DNA from: JAFEDN01 sp963712715
Lineage (GTDB): Bacteria; Pseudomonadota; Gammaproteobacteria; Coxiellales; Coxiellaceae
NCBI GenBank assembly: GCA_963712715.1
Contig: CAVQJI010000035.1
Coordinates: 1-64,000 of the forward strand
DNA: 64,000 nucleotides
Direction of reading: 5' to 3'
Shown here: in pieces, positions 1-8,548 of the stretch
Numbering within the stretch: position 1 is the first letter of the stretch
Layout of the letters: every line of letters starts with the position of its first letter
Made by a program: the position numbers and the translations under genes
The notes under the pieces: model-generated
Database searches by the model: none
Told to the model about the DNA's origin: nothing
Seen by the model: the letters and a program-made list of their open reading frames with translations, nothing else

Positions 1-1793
1 GGGTCAGGCCTGGGGTGGTGAAAGCCGCATTATAGCGCCACAGAAACTTGGTTCTGTTTTTGTTCCATAATATTGACCATTTTAAATGTCGCATTTCTTT
101 TTGCTTGCACTGATTTGATAATATTTTTTTTATACCACTCAGTAACAGATTTTGTTGGAATAGATTCTAAGGCTTTCTTAATGACGGATTCCGACATTTC
201 CGTTACCAACGCAGGAAGCGCTAACAAAAGTCCAGTAAATCCATTTCGTGATTGTTCTTTCTCTAAAAATTTTTGTTTCCCAAATAAAGATTCGATGATT
301 TCACTACTTCCCAGTAAGCGCTCACCAGTCCTTGCTTTTAAGACCTTTTTTTCACAAAATCAATAGCGGATTCCTTAAAATTTCTTGATCGAAAATCTAA
401 ATTATATTCATTCAATTCATTCTCCAACTGCAGCGAGAGATTGAAGTTAAGGCCATTTTTTCTGATAAAATCTTCTATATGTTTAATCACCATAATTAAA
501 TTATTCCATTCACTTATCTTTGTAGTCATATCATTAATCCAGCTAAATTTTTCTCTCTATTTCTTTGCCTCGTAATCTTTATTAATGATCTCATCCCGTT
601 TATTAAGAAACAGCCTCATCTTTTCAACCCAGTGAAGTAAAGTATAAGAATTCATATATCTGGATTTCTTCCTTTGATTCGGTGAAACCAAAGCAGCCAA
701 TTCTGTCTGACAAATTTCTCGCTTTGTTTTTACTGATAATTTGACTAATTTCTCCCAGTCTTCATCATTTTTAAGCTCATGCTCCAACGCAACACTCATG
801 GCATGTTTAATATCATATATGTAACAGGTTTCTTTATGTTGATTACAAAACATTATAATACCTGATTTTAAGTCGGATCCATGATCAGCAATAATTTCTC
901 TTGGGATACCCGTTTTTTCTGTCGCTCTTTCAAGCTGAGCATGAATAATTTCTCCGCTTGATTTCGTTACCGGTATTAACTCAATGGGTTCAACATCTGA
1001 AAAATTTAAAGACCGATTAGTGGGTAAATCACGTAATCGTATGCCAAGAATGACTAAGAATTTTTCAGAGCTAAGCTGAATGGAATGATCAATAATCCAG
1101 ACCCAATCATCCGCTTTTTGTTTAGGACGATTTAATTTGTAGTAACCCAAGCGCATTAACCAAAGGCGTCCTGTATACCAGGAAGGCGCTGATGTAGGAA
1201 GATTAAAGAGCGATATAAATATTTCCATCATTTTGCTAGCAGCTCTTAACCCAGTGGCTGCCAATAGCGTAGAGGATATCCATAACTGAATGTGTGAAAG
1301 AGAGTATTGGTGCTGTGCAAATGGTTTATTAAAGTTGTTAAACATCGGGTATTTAATGGATGTTTTTACTGTTTTTTTTTAGCATCCTCAATCACCTCTT
1401 TAAAATTTATCATCTTCACTTTTTCTAATTCTACTCTCAGGCTTTTAACTTCCGATTTTAAGGATGCTTTACTCGTTTCCAAAAATTTAATTCTATTTTT
1501 ACATAGCTTTGTTTTATTTTTAGCTTCCAGGGCTTTTTCTTTCCATTGATCCCTGCTTCGCTTAAAAAATTTAACTAATTTATGTGTTGGACTTTTGTAA
1601 TCATTATCCATTGACATTGTTTTCAACTCCTTTTAAGTGCCTGTCGAGACAACATTTAAATGGTAATAGATTTTTATAAAAAAGGAAACAATATCGGAAA
1701 AATTCTATTCACTAGGAATAAATCTGGAACCAAGAAATATATTCAGAATTGAGTATTTTGCCACTAGTTTTCACCACCCCAAGCCTGACCCCC
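1..1793 (-). mobile_element. Decayed DDE transposon with terminal inverted repeats
   Basis: The first 23 bases of the window and the stretch 1771-1793 are inverted copies with about one mismatch (gggtcaggcctggggtggtg at the left end, its complement at the right end). They enclose a transposase gene broken into four open segments on the minus strand. The left repeat starts at base 1, so a base or two and any target duplication may lie outside the window. I cannot place it in a named IS family from sequence alone; a coiled-coil N-terminus followed by a DDE domain points to an unclassified DDE group. Confidence 0.75.
30..1626 (-). pseudogene. Broken transposase with coiled-coil N-terminus and DDE domain
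   Basis: Four minus-strand segments join into one protein of roughly 530 residues. Segment 1626-1366 is a Lys/Glu-rich coiled coil. It meets segment 1345-557 at an A8 run near 1373, where a one-base slip would restore the frame (AKKK followed by TVKTSIKYPMF). Segment 1345-557 carries WVWIIDHS and IADHGSDLKSGI, the likely first two catalytic Asp regions. An in-frame TAG at 557-559 precedes segment 529-338, and a further frameshift near 340 leads to the last part, with GERLLGSSEIIES (likely catalytic Glu) and LLALPALV. Two lesions beyond the A8 run mean this copy is probably dead. The A8 run itself could be a programmed frameshift site, as in several IS families. Confidence 0.7.
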
Positions 1794-1902
1794 TAACATA
1801 CTAACATAAAACAAATATGGCACTAGACTGGCAGATAATCCAATCCTCAAGTCGTAAGTTTAATGGGGGAACCTGGGTGGTGACGACTTCATCATGACCC
1901 CA

Positions 1903-2925
1903 TTAATAAAAGCCAGGTGAAATTTTCGGCTTTTCCTGAGCATTATTTTCCTCCTCATCCTTCCTCATTAATTCTGAAAACCTGAAATCCAGGTGACCAT
2001 TCCGCGCCGCCAAACGATAAATTCGCCTTGCTTCATTGGGATCTTTTATCACAGTTATTCCTTTCTCATAGCAATAGCCCAAATTAGTTTGGGCTATTAC
2101 CAAACCTTGATCCGCCGCCAAACGAAGGAAATGTGCTGCTTGTTTGATATCTTTTTCTACACCTTCCCCGTTTTGATAACATTGAGCTAAATTATTTTGG
2201 GCTGGTGCATAACCTTTATTCGCCGCCAAACGATAAAGGCGAACTGCCTCTTTGGCATCTTTTTCTACGCCTTCTCCATTCATATAACAAGCGCCCAAAT
2301 TGGTTTGAGCTGCCACATTATCTTGTCCTGCTGCCAAACGATAAAGTCGTACCGCCTCTTCGATATCTTTATCTACGCCTTTCCCGTTCTGATAATAGAA
2401 ACCCAAAGTACTTTGAGCTTCTGCCAAACCCTGGTCCGCTGCCAAACGGGAAAGGCGCGCAGCTTCTTTGTCATCTTTTTCTACGCCATGCCCAAGCCAA
2501 TAACAAAAAGCTAAATTTATCTGAGCTGGGGGAAAATCTTGTTTCACTGCCAAACGATAAAGGCGTATTGTCTCTTTGATATCTTTTTCTACACCTTCCC
2601 CGTTTTGATAACATTGGGCCAAATTATTTTGGGCTATCGGACAACCTTGATCTGCTCCCAAACGGTAAAGGCGCACTGCCTCTTTGATATCTTTTTCTAC
2701 GCCTTCTCCACGACTATAACAGGAAGCCAAATAGCTTTGGGCTTCCGTATCACCTTGACCCGCCGCCAAACGAAGAAGGCGCACTGCCTCTTTGGAATCT
2801 TTAGGAACTTCTTCTCCCCGCAGATAACACATGGCTAAAGCGCGTTGAGCCTCTGCATCGCCGCTGTCTACTTTATCCTGAGAAGGTTTCGCAACTTTTT
2901 TTATATACCCGGTTACTTCTTTCAT
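1903..2925 (-). CDS. Sel1-repeat (TPR-like) protein
   Basis: A 340-residue protein made almost entirely of eight Sel1-like repeats of 36 residues (about residues 20-310), each of the form AQxxLAxCYxxGEGVEKDxKEAVRLYRLAA. Sel1 repeats form alpha/alpha superhelices used for protein-protein binding. In Legionella, LpnE, EnhC and LidL, which promote host entry and vacuole trafficking, have this architecture. No signal peptide or membrane segment is visible, so the protein is cytosolic or exported by a signal-independent route. The 108-bp nucleotide periodicity produces many false open frames on the opposite strand. It stands alone, with an AT-rich 230-bp region upstream. The partner is unknown, and a role as a secreted effector is possible but not shown. 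Confidence 0.9.
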   Translation of the reverse strand: MKEVTGYIKKVAKPSQDKVDSGDAEAQRALAMCYLRGEEVPKDSKEAVRLLRLAAGQGDTEAQSYLASCYSRGEGVEKDIKEAVRLYRLGADQGCPIAQNNLAQCYQNGEGVEKDIKETIRLYRLAVKQDFPPAQINLAFCYWLGHGVEKDDKEAARLSRLAADQGLAEAQSTLGFYYQNGKGVDKDIEEAVRLYRLAAGQDNVAAQTNLGACYMNGEGVEKDAKEAVRLYRLAANKGYAPAQNNLAQCYQNGEGVEKDIKQAAHFLRLAADQGLVIAQTNLGYCYEKGITVIKDPNEARRIYRLAARNGHLDFRFSELMRKDEEENNAQEKPKISPGFY

Positions 2926-3156
2926 TTTTATTTCTCACTTGTAAATAGAAATTCTCTTATTTTTTAGATTGTTCTTACCATTAATCCGAGTGCAGGAACC
3001 CGCACTATCAGGCTATAGGTTAACAATTGTACTAAAATTATTCATATTTAGCAAATTATTTGCATATAAAATTAAATATACGGGATATAGGGATCGCTTT
3101 CAGTGGTTGGCTATGCGATAATTAGCGCTTTAATAGAGAATTATGGGAGCGCCGCC

Positions 3157-4536
3157 GTGCTTAAATGTTTTATAACGCAACCTGCCGATAAAATGATTTC
3201 GGTCAAGCCATTGATAAAATCCGGTTTTGATGCCTGGTTCGCCCTTCAGGATTCTTATGTCCAGCAATGGGTTAAGGCCAATCGGTTTACCGCGGAATCC
3301 GGGACTTTTTGCCTTGTTCCGGATCAGCAGGGCAGGCTGGGGCAGGTTTTGGTGGGTCTGGGAACCGGAGATGACTTTTGGGTTTTCGGTGATTTACCCG
3401 CGCGCCTTCCTGAAGGAAATTACCAGTCGGATTTAATAGATTCAAAAGCAGTCATCGCATGGGGGTTAGGGAGTTATAGCTTTACCCGTTATCAAAAGAA
3501 AAATCGCAAACCGGAAACGGGTAAACCGCGGTTATACATTCCACCCGCCGCAAACCCCGAACTTTGTCAAAATATGGTGGAAAGCATTTATTGGGTAAGA
3601 GATTTAATTAACACCCCCACCGAAGATATGAGTCCCTCCGTTTTGGCCGAAGCAGCGGTCGATTTAGCCAAAACTTATGGCTGTAGCGCAGAGGTAATCG
3701 TGGGCGATGAATTATTAGCGGCTAATTATCCCACCATTCATGCCGTTGGACGGGGCAGCGCCCGTCCGCCGCAATTGGTCGACTTTCAGTGGGGCGATCC
3801 CGCGGCGCCGCTCGTTACTTTGGTGGGAAAGGGTATCTGCTTCGATAGCGGCGGGATGAATCTGAAATCACCGGAAGGCATGCGCTACATGAAAAAAGAT
3901 ATGGCCGGCGCCGCGCATGTGTTGGGCCTGGCGCGCGTGATTATGGCGCAAAAATTGCCAGTGCGCCTGCGAGTCCTTCTTGCGATTGCGGAAAATATGG
4001 TGGCGGGCAACAGCTATCGCCCTGGCGATGTGATTATCACCCGCGCTGGAATTTCCGTTGAAATCAGCAATACCGATGCCGAAGGCCGTCTGGTTATGTG
4101 CGATGCTTTAGCAGCGGCCGCCGGCGAATCACCCGATTTGTTACTGGATTTTTCGACACTCACCGGCGCCGCGCGCGTCGCCGTCGGCCCGGATGTGGCC
4201 GCGTATTTTGCCAACCAGGAAAATCTCGCCGAGGGATTGGCCCGGGCAGGCGAACGAAGCCGCGACCCATTGTGGCGACTGCCCCTGTATCAGGCTTACG
4301 AACGTTATCTGAAAAGTGAAATAGCCGACATTTGCAATGCGTCGACGGGCCCATACGCAGGCGCCATTACCGCAGCGTTGTACTTAAAACAGTTTGTGCC
4401 GAATAATATTCCCTGGGCGCATTTCGACGTCAGCGCTTGGAATTTTGATCGTTTGCCGGGACGGCCGGTCGGTGGAGAAGCGAACGGATTGCGGGCGGCG
4501 TATGCTTACTTAGAGGATCGATATACAAAAATATGA
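3157..4536 (+). CDS. Leucyl aminopeptidase family (M17) protein
   Basis: Cytosolic M17 metallo-aminopeptidase that removes N-terminal residues from peptides using two metal ions. The C-terminal catalytic domain shows KGICFDSGG (Lys and Asp metal ligands), MKKDMAGAA and the family signature NTDAEGRL. The frame is open from a GTG at 3103, but I prefer the GTG at 3157, which has a GGGAG eight bases upstream and gives 459 residues, a usual length for the shorter PepA/PepB-like proteins of Coxiella and Legionella. The stop overlaps the fadE start by four bases, so the two are probably co-transcribed. The N-terminal domain is short, so this is the compact subtype rather than classical PepA. Confidence 0.92.
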   Translation: MLKCFITQPADKMISVKPLIKSGFDAWFALQDSYVQQWVKANRFTAESGTFCLVPDQQGRLGQVLVGLGTGDDFWVFGDLPARLPEGNYQSDLIDSKAVIAWGLGSYSFTRYQKKNRKPETGKPRLYIPPAANPELCQNMVESIYWVRDLINTPTEDMSPSVLAEAAVDLAKTYGCSAEVIVGDELLAANYPTIHAVGRGSARPPQLVDFQWGDPAAPLVTLVGKGICFDSGGMNLKSPEGMRYMKKDMAGAAHVLGLARVIMAQKLPVRLRVLLAIAENMVAGNSYRPGDVIITRAGISVEISNTDAEGRLVMCDALAAAAGESPDLLLDFSTLTGAARVAVGPDVAAYFANQENLAEGLARAGERSRDPLWRLPLYQAYERYLKSEIADICNASTGPYAGAITAALYLKQFVPNNIPWAHFDVSAWNFDRLPGRPVGGEANGLRAAYAYLEDRYTKI

Positions 4537-7022
4537 CGATGCTGGCGACAGGGATAGTTTTAATCACAATTCTGTGGATCATGATTTTCTTCCGCTTTTC
4601 CGTCAAAATCTGGTTACCAGCAACCGGGTTAGTGATAGCGTTAATCACTTATTTCAAGGCATTGCCACCGGCCATTTTAATCATTTTATGGGTTTTGTGG
4701 GGATTACTGGCTGCATTTTCATTGATAAAGCCATTACGTCTCAGGGTCCTGACTCAGCCTTTTTTACGCTGGTTTCAGCGCCAAAATCCGCCGCTGTCTT
4801 CGGCGGAGCAGCAGGTTATTGACGCAGGCGGCGCCTGGTGGGGAAATGAATTATTCAGTGGCGATCCCGACTGGCCGGCATTGTTCAACAAAGAACGCTC
4901 CCTTCTGACTGCGGCAGAACAATCTTTTTTGAATCAGCAGGTCCCGGCGCTGTGTGACTTACTGGACGAATGGCGTATTTCCTGGCAGGACCATGATTTG
5001 ACTCCAGCGGCATGGGATATGATCAAAACTCAGGGATTTTGGGCTCTGGAAATCGAGCCGAGATACGGGGGGCATGGTTTTTCTCCGCTGGCCCATTCCG
5101 CAATTATCGGTAAAATCGCCTCGCGCAGCATTAGCGCCGCGATTACAGTGATGGTGCCCAATTCATTGGGCCCCGCCGAATTTTTAAAATATTACGGCGC
5201 CGAAGCGCAAAAAGAATATTATTTACCGCGTTTAGCGCGCGGTGAAGAAGTGGCCTGTTTTGCGTTAACCGGTATCGAAGCGGGCAGCGACGCCGCCAGC
5301 ATTACCGATAGCGGTGTGGTTTGCCAGGGTGAATATAACGGCAAAAGTGTCCTTGGCGTGCGATTAAACTGGAATAAACGTTATATCACTTTAGCGCCCG
5401 TCGCGACTTTAATTGGTCTGGCTTTTCGCCTCTTTGACCCGCAACATTTATTGGGAGAAACCGTGGACGTCGGTATTACCCTTGCCCTGGTGCCTGCGCA
5501 CTTGCGGGGGGTAGAGAAGGGTTCGCGGCACTCACCGCTGAATATGGGTTTTATGAACGGCCCGGTGCGAGGTAAAGACGTATTTATATCCCTGGACCAA
5601 TTAATTGGCGGGCCGGACCGTCGTGGTCAGGGCTGGCAAATGATGATGGAATGTCTGGTGGTGGGTCGCGGTATTTCTTTACCGGCTTTAGCGACTTCCA
5701 TGGCGCAATTTTGCACCCGAATGTCGACCGCCTATGCGCAGGTGCGGCGTCAATTTCACCGTCCTATCGCGCGATTCGAAGGTATCCAGCAGGCGCTGGG
5801 TAAGATCGGCGGTTTAACTTATTTAAGTGAAGCGTTGAGGGTATCGACTATTGAAGAAATCCAGGCGGGAGCTCGTCCGGGTGTTGGGTCGGCCATCACT
5901 AAATATCATCTGACGGAATTTTCCCGGCAAATTGTCGCTGCCAGCATGGATATTCATGCCGGTCGCGGCATTCAATTAGGACCGCGCAATTATTTAAGCC
6001 ATTTACATAACGCCGCCCCGGTGAATATTACCGTGGAGGGTGCGAATATTCTGACGCGTGGATTAATTATTTATGGGCAGGGTGTTTTACGCTGTCATCC
6101 TTATTTACGTAATGAACTGTCAGCGGCGATGAATAAAGACGTGAATGGTTTTGATAAAATATTCCGTCAACATATTGGTTTTACTCTCAGTCAATTTTCA
6201 CGATTAATTATTTATGGGATTACCGGCGGAAGGTGGATTAGGATTAGAAAAATCCCCCCCAACCCCCCTTTTTCAAAGGGGGGAGAGGAATCGCATTTCC
6301 CCCCCTTTGAAAAAGGGGGGTTGGGGGGGATTTTTCCCCACCATTTCCGTCAACTCACCCGGATGAGTAATGCTTTCGCGGTGCTAACGGATGTCACTTT
6401 GCTGGTGCTGGGGAAGCGCCTGAAAATTAAAGAAGCCTTGTCAGCGCGATTAGGCGATATACTCAGTTATCAGTGCATGGCGGTATCGGTTTTAAAATAT
6501 TATCAGGACCAGGGTCAACAGGCGGATGAAAAAATTTTTATGGAGTGGGGCGTTACCTTTTGCTTTGGTAAAATTCAGGAAGCTATTATGGATTTTTTAG
6601 CTAATTTCCCGGCGCCGTGGATAGCCAGAATCCTGCGCCGCCTGATATTTCCCTGGGGCGCCGCCTATAAGGGTCCGGCGGACGAGGCGGGGGCCGCCAT
6701 TGCAGAGGCGCTTGGTGAGAATATTTCATTGCGCGAACGTTTAGGAGAACATTGTTATTTAAGTCCTGGCAGCGCGGCCTGGCAAATGGAACAGGCGCTG
6801 CGCGCGGTCGTGGCCGGAGCGCCTTTGCTTGAAAAAATAAATACCCTCAATAAAGCCGGGATCCCTTTACCTGCTCCCGGCGAAAGTTATTTAACCGCAC
6901 ATATTCGCAACGCCTGGCAATGTGGAAAGATAAATCAGCAGGAACGCGACCAGTTACAAATAATAGCGGATTTATGCTGGGAAGCGATTCAGGTCGATGA
7001 ATTTATGGAGGAGGAGTTATGA
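4533..7022 (+). CDS. fadE: Acyl-CoA dehydrogenase FadE
   Basis: FAD-dependent acyl-CoA dehydrogenase catalysing the first step of fatty-acid beta-oxidation. It has the FadE layout: two N-terminal hydrophobic segments (about residues 5-70), an acyl-CoA dehydrogenase core (ACFALTGIEAGSDAAS, and RRQFHRPIARFEGIQ near residue 410), then the C-terminal FadE domain (LTDVTLLVLGKRLK and following). At 829 residues it is slightly longer than E. coli FadE (814). Residues about 572-601 come from an in-frame palindromic repeat (6248-6335) sitting in the linker between core and C-terminal domain, just after ITGGRW. The gene overlaps its neighbours by four bases at each end (aminopeptidase and thiolase), indicating an operon. 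Because the insert lies in a linker and the frame stays open, the enzyme may still work. Confidence 0.95.
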   Translation: MTMLATGIVLITILWIMIFFRFSVKIWLPATGLVIALITYFKALPPAILIILWVLWGLLAAFSLIKPLRLRVLTQPFLRWFQRQNPPLSSAEQQVIDAGGAWWGNELFSGDPDWPALFNKERSLLTAAEQSFLNQQVPALCDLLDEWRISWQDHDLTPAAWDMIKTQGFWALEIEPRYGGHGFSPLAHSAIIGKIASRSISAAITVMVPNSLGPAEFLKYYGAEAQKEYYLPRLARGEEVACFALTGIEAGSDAASITDSGVVCQGEYNGKSVLGVRLNWNKRYITLAPVATLIGLAFRLFDPQHLLGETVDVGITLALVPAHLRGVEKGSRHSPLNMGFMNGPVRGKDVFISLDQLIGGPDRRGQGWQMMMECLVVGRGISLPALATSMAQFCTRMSTAYAQVRRQFHRPIARFEGIQQALGKIGGLTYLSEALRVSTIEEIQAGARPGVGSAITKYHLTEFSRQIVAASMDIHAGRGIQLGPRNYLSHLHNAAPVNITVEGANILTRGLIIYGQGVLRCHPYLRNELSAAMNKDVNGFDKIFRQHIGFTLSQFSRLIIYGITGGRWIRIRKIPPNPPFSKGGEESHFPPFEKGGLGGIFPHHFRQLTRMSNAFAVLTDVTLLVLGKRLKIKEALSARLGDILSYQCMAVSVLKYYQDQGQQADEKIFMEWGVTFCFGKIQEAIMDFLANFPAPWIARILRRLIFPWGAAYKGPADEAGAAIAEALGENISLRERLGEHCYLSPGSAAWQMEQALRAVVAGAPLLEKINTLNKAGIPLPAPGESYLTAHIRNAWQCGKINQQERDQLQIIADLCWEAIQVDEFMEEEL
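6248..6335. repeat. 88-bp palindromic repeat inserted in frame in fadE
   Basis: A near-perfect hairpin: the left arm runs AAAAATCCCCCCCAACCCCC then TTTTTCAAAGGGGGG, and the right arm is its reverse complement, with a short loop around 6285-6295. It belongs to the widespread class whose translation contains NPPFSKGG and FEKGGLGGI. A relic of the same core is at 32250-32273. In fadE it stays in frame. Confidence 0.85.
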
Positions 7023-8299
7023 GTCAGACAGTTTATATTGTTGACGGGTTACGCACGCCGTACTTAAAAGCGCGTGAACAACCGGGTCCTTTCAGCGCCG
7101 CTGATTTAGCGGTGTATGCCGGACGGAGTTTACTGTTGCGTCAGCCATTTGCGCCCAACGCCATCGAGGAAGTGATCATCGGTTGCGTCATGCCGCGTGA
7201 AGACGAAGCGAATATAGCGCGAATTATCGGATTAAGGCTCGACTGCGGGGTTGAAACTCCTGCCTGGACGGTGCAGCGCAACTGCGCTTCTGGCATGCAG
7301 GCGCTGGATTCAGCGATGAAAGACATTCAGCTGGGCCGTTACGATTTAATATTGGCGGGCGGCACAGAAGCGATGAGTCATGCGCCTTTAGTCTGGCGTC
7401 CCGAGATGGTGAGTTGGCTCGGGCGACTTCGCGCCGCCAAATCATGGAGTGACAGAATCGCATTAATCTCCCAGTTCAGGCCCGGATTTTTAAGTCCGAT
7501 TTTCGCTCTTCTGCGTGGCTTGTCGGACCCGGTCGTGGGGTTGAGCATGGGACAAACCGCCGAAATTTTAGCTCATCAATTCCATATTTCCCGGCTGCAA
7601 ATGGATGAATTCGCGCTCATCAGCCACCAGCGCCTGGCCGCAGCGCAAGACGCGGGACTTCTCACCGAGTTGACTCCACTCTATGATTCCTTGGGTCATT
7701 GTTATGTCGCGGATACCGGTTTAAGGCGTGATACCACACTGGAAAAATTGGCGGCGCTGAAACCATTTTTTGATAAACCATTCGGCACGGTGACTGCCGG
7801 GAACAGCTCCCAGATAACGGACGGTGCGACGATGCTTATTTTAGCCAGTGAAAAAGCCATCAAAAAATATCAGCTGCCGGTGTTGGGTCGCATAGTCGAT
7901 GTGCAATGGGCGGCTTTGTCGCCTGAAGTGATGGGACTGGGTCCGGTAATGGCGGCGACGCCGTTATTGCAACGACATCAATTAACTTTAAATGATATTG
8001 ACTATTGGGAAATTAATGAAGCGTTTGCCGCTCAGGTGCTGGCATGTCTCGCGGCGTGGGAAAGTGAATCTTTTTGCCGCGAACAGCTGGGTCTGCCGGC
8101 AGCCTTGGGCGCATTGGACCAGGATCGTTTAAACGTCGACGGCGGCGCAGTGGCATTGGGACATCCGGTGGGCTCCAGCGGCGCGCGCATCGTGTTGCAT
8201 CTGCTAAACGTATTGAAGCGCAATAACGCCAAACGCGGCATCGCCGCCATCTGTATCGGCGGCGGTCAGGGCGGAGCCATGCTGGTAGAACGGTATTAA
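7019..8299 (+). CDS. Acetyl-CoA C-acyltransferase (FadI-like thiolase)
   Basis: Beta-ketoacyl-CoA thiolase, the last step of beta-oxidation, splitting 3-ketoacyl-CoA into acetyl-CoA and a shortened acyl-CoA. Visible landmarks are the acyl-accepting cysteine in QRNCASGMQALDSA (near residue 90), NEAFAAQVLA, the GGAVALGHPVGSSGAR block with the catalytic His, and CIGGGQGGAM near the C-terminus with the second cysteine. The 426-residue length and the extra segment around residues 125-175 fit the FadI/long-chain type better than a biosynthetic thiolase. The start overlaps the fadE stop by four bases, so the two are translationally coupled. Downstream, after a small gene, lies the hydratase/dehydrogenase that supplies its substrate. 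Confidence 0.93.
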   Translation: MSQTVYIVDGLRTPYLKAREQPGPFSAADLAVYAGRSLLLRQPFAPNAIEEVIIGCVMPREDEANIARIIGLRLDCGVETPAWTVQRNCASGMQALDSAMKDIQLGRYDLILAGGTEAMSHAPLVWRPEMVSWLGRLRAAKSWSDRIALISQFRPGFLSPIFALLRGLSDPVVGLSMGQTAEILAHQFHISRLQMDEFALISHQRLAAAQDAGLLTELTPLYDSLGHCYVADTGLRRDTTLEKLAALKPFFDKPFGTVTAGNSSQITDGATMLILASEKAIKKYQLPVLGRIVDVQWAALSPEVMGLGPVMAATPLLQRHQLTLNDIDYWEINEAFAAQVLACLAAWESESFCREQLGLPAALGALDQDRLNVDGGAVALGHPVGSSGARIVLHLLNVLKRNNAKRGIAAICIGGGQGGAMLVERY

Positions 8300-8362
8300 G
8301 CAGGCGCTTGTAATGATTTTAAAATAGCTTTATTACGAGGTTGAAAATGAAGGAGGTTTCGG

Positions 8363-8521
8363 ATGGAACATCAGATTAAGGAAGCTCTTGATCTGCTTTG
8401 GCAGCGTTATCTTGAAGGGTGCTATCGCGAAGCGAATCAGGAAATTGATGAAGCTTTTGAGGTCACAGCAGCTGATGGAATTTTTACTACGCAGGTAGCA
8501 ACTCAATTGCCGAAGGTTTAA
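8363..8521 (+). CDS. Small hypothetical protein (52 aa) in the fad cluster
   Basis: A 52-codon frame with a strong ribosome-binding site (AAGGAGG seven bases before the ATG). It begins MEHQIKEALDLLWQRYLEG, is acidic and predicted helical, and ends TTQVATQLPKV. It lies in the 250-bp gap between the thiolase and the FadJ-like gene, in the same direction, so it probably shares their mRNA. I do not recognise the family. The ribosome-binding site and the charged, non-repetitive composition favour a real gene. Confidence 0.55.
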   Translation: MEHQIKEALDLLWQRYLEGCYREANQEIDEAFEVTAADGIFTTQVATQLPKV

Positions 8522-8548
8522 AATAACAGACTGTTACAGGAGAACAGT

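Noticed and set aside
1993..2838. Several plus-strand open frames opposite the Sel1 gene with repeated motifs
   Set aside because: They mirror the 108-bp periodicity of the Sel1 repeats on the other strand and have no ribosome-binding sites; they are shadows.
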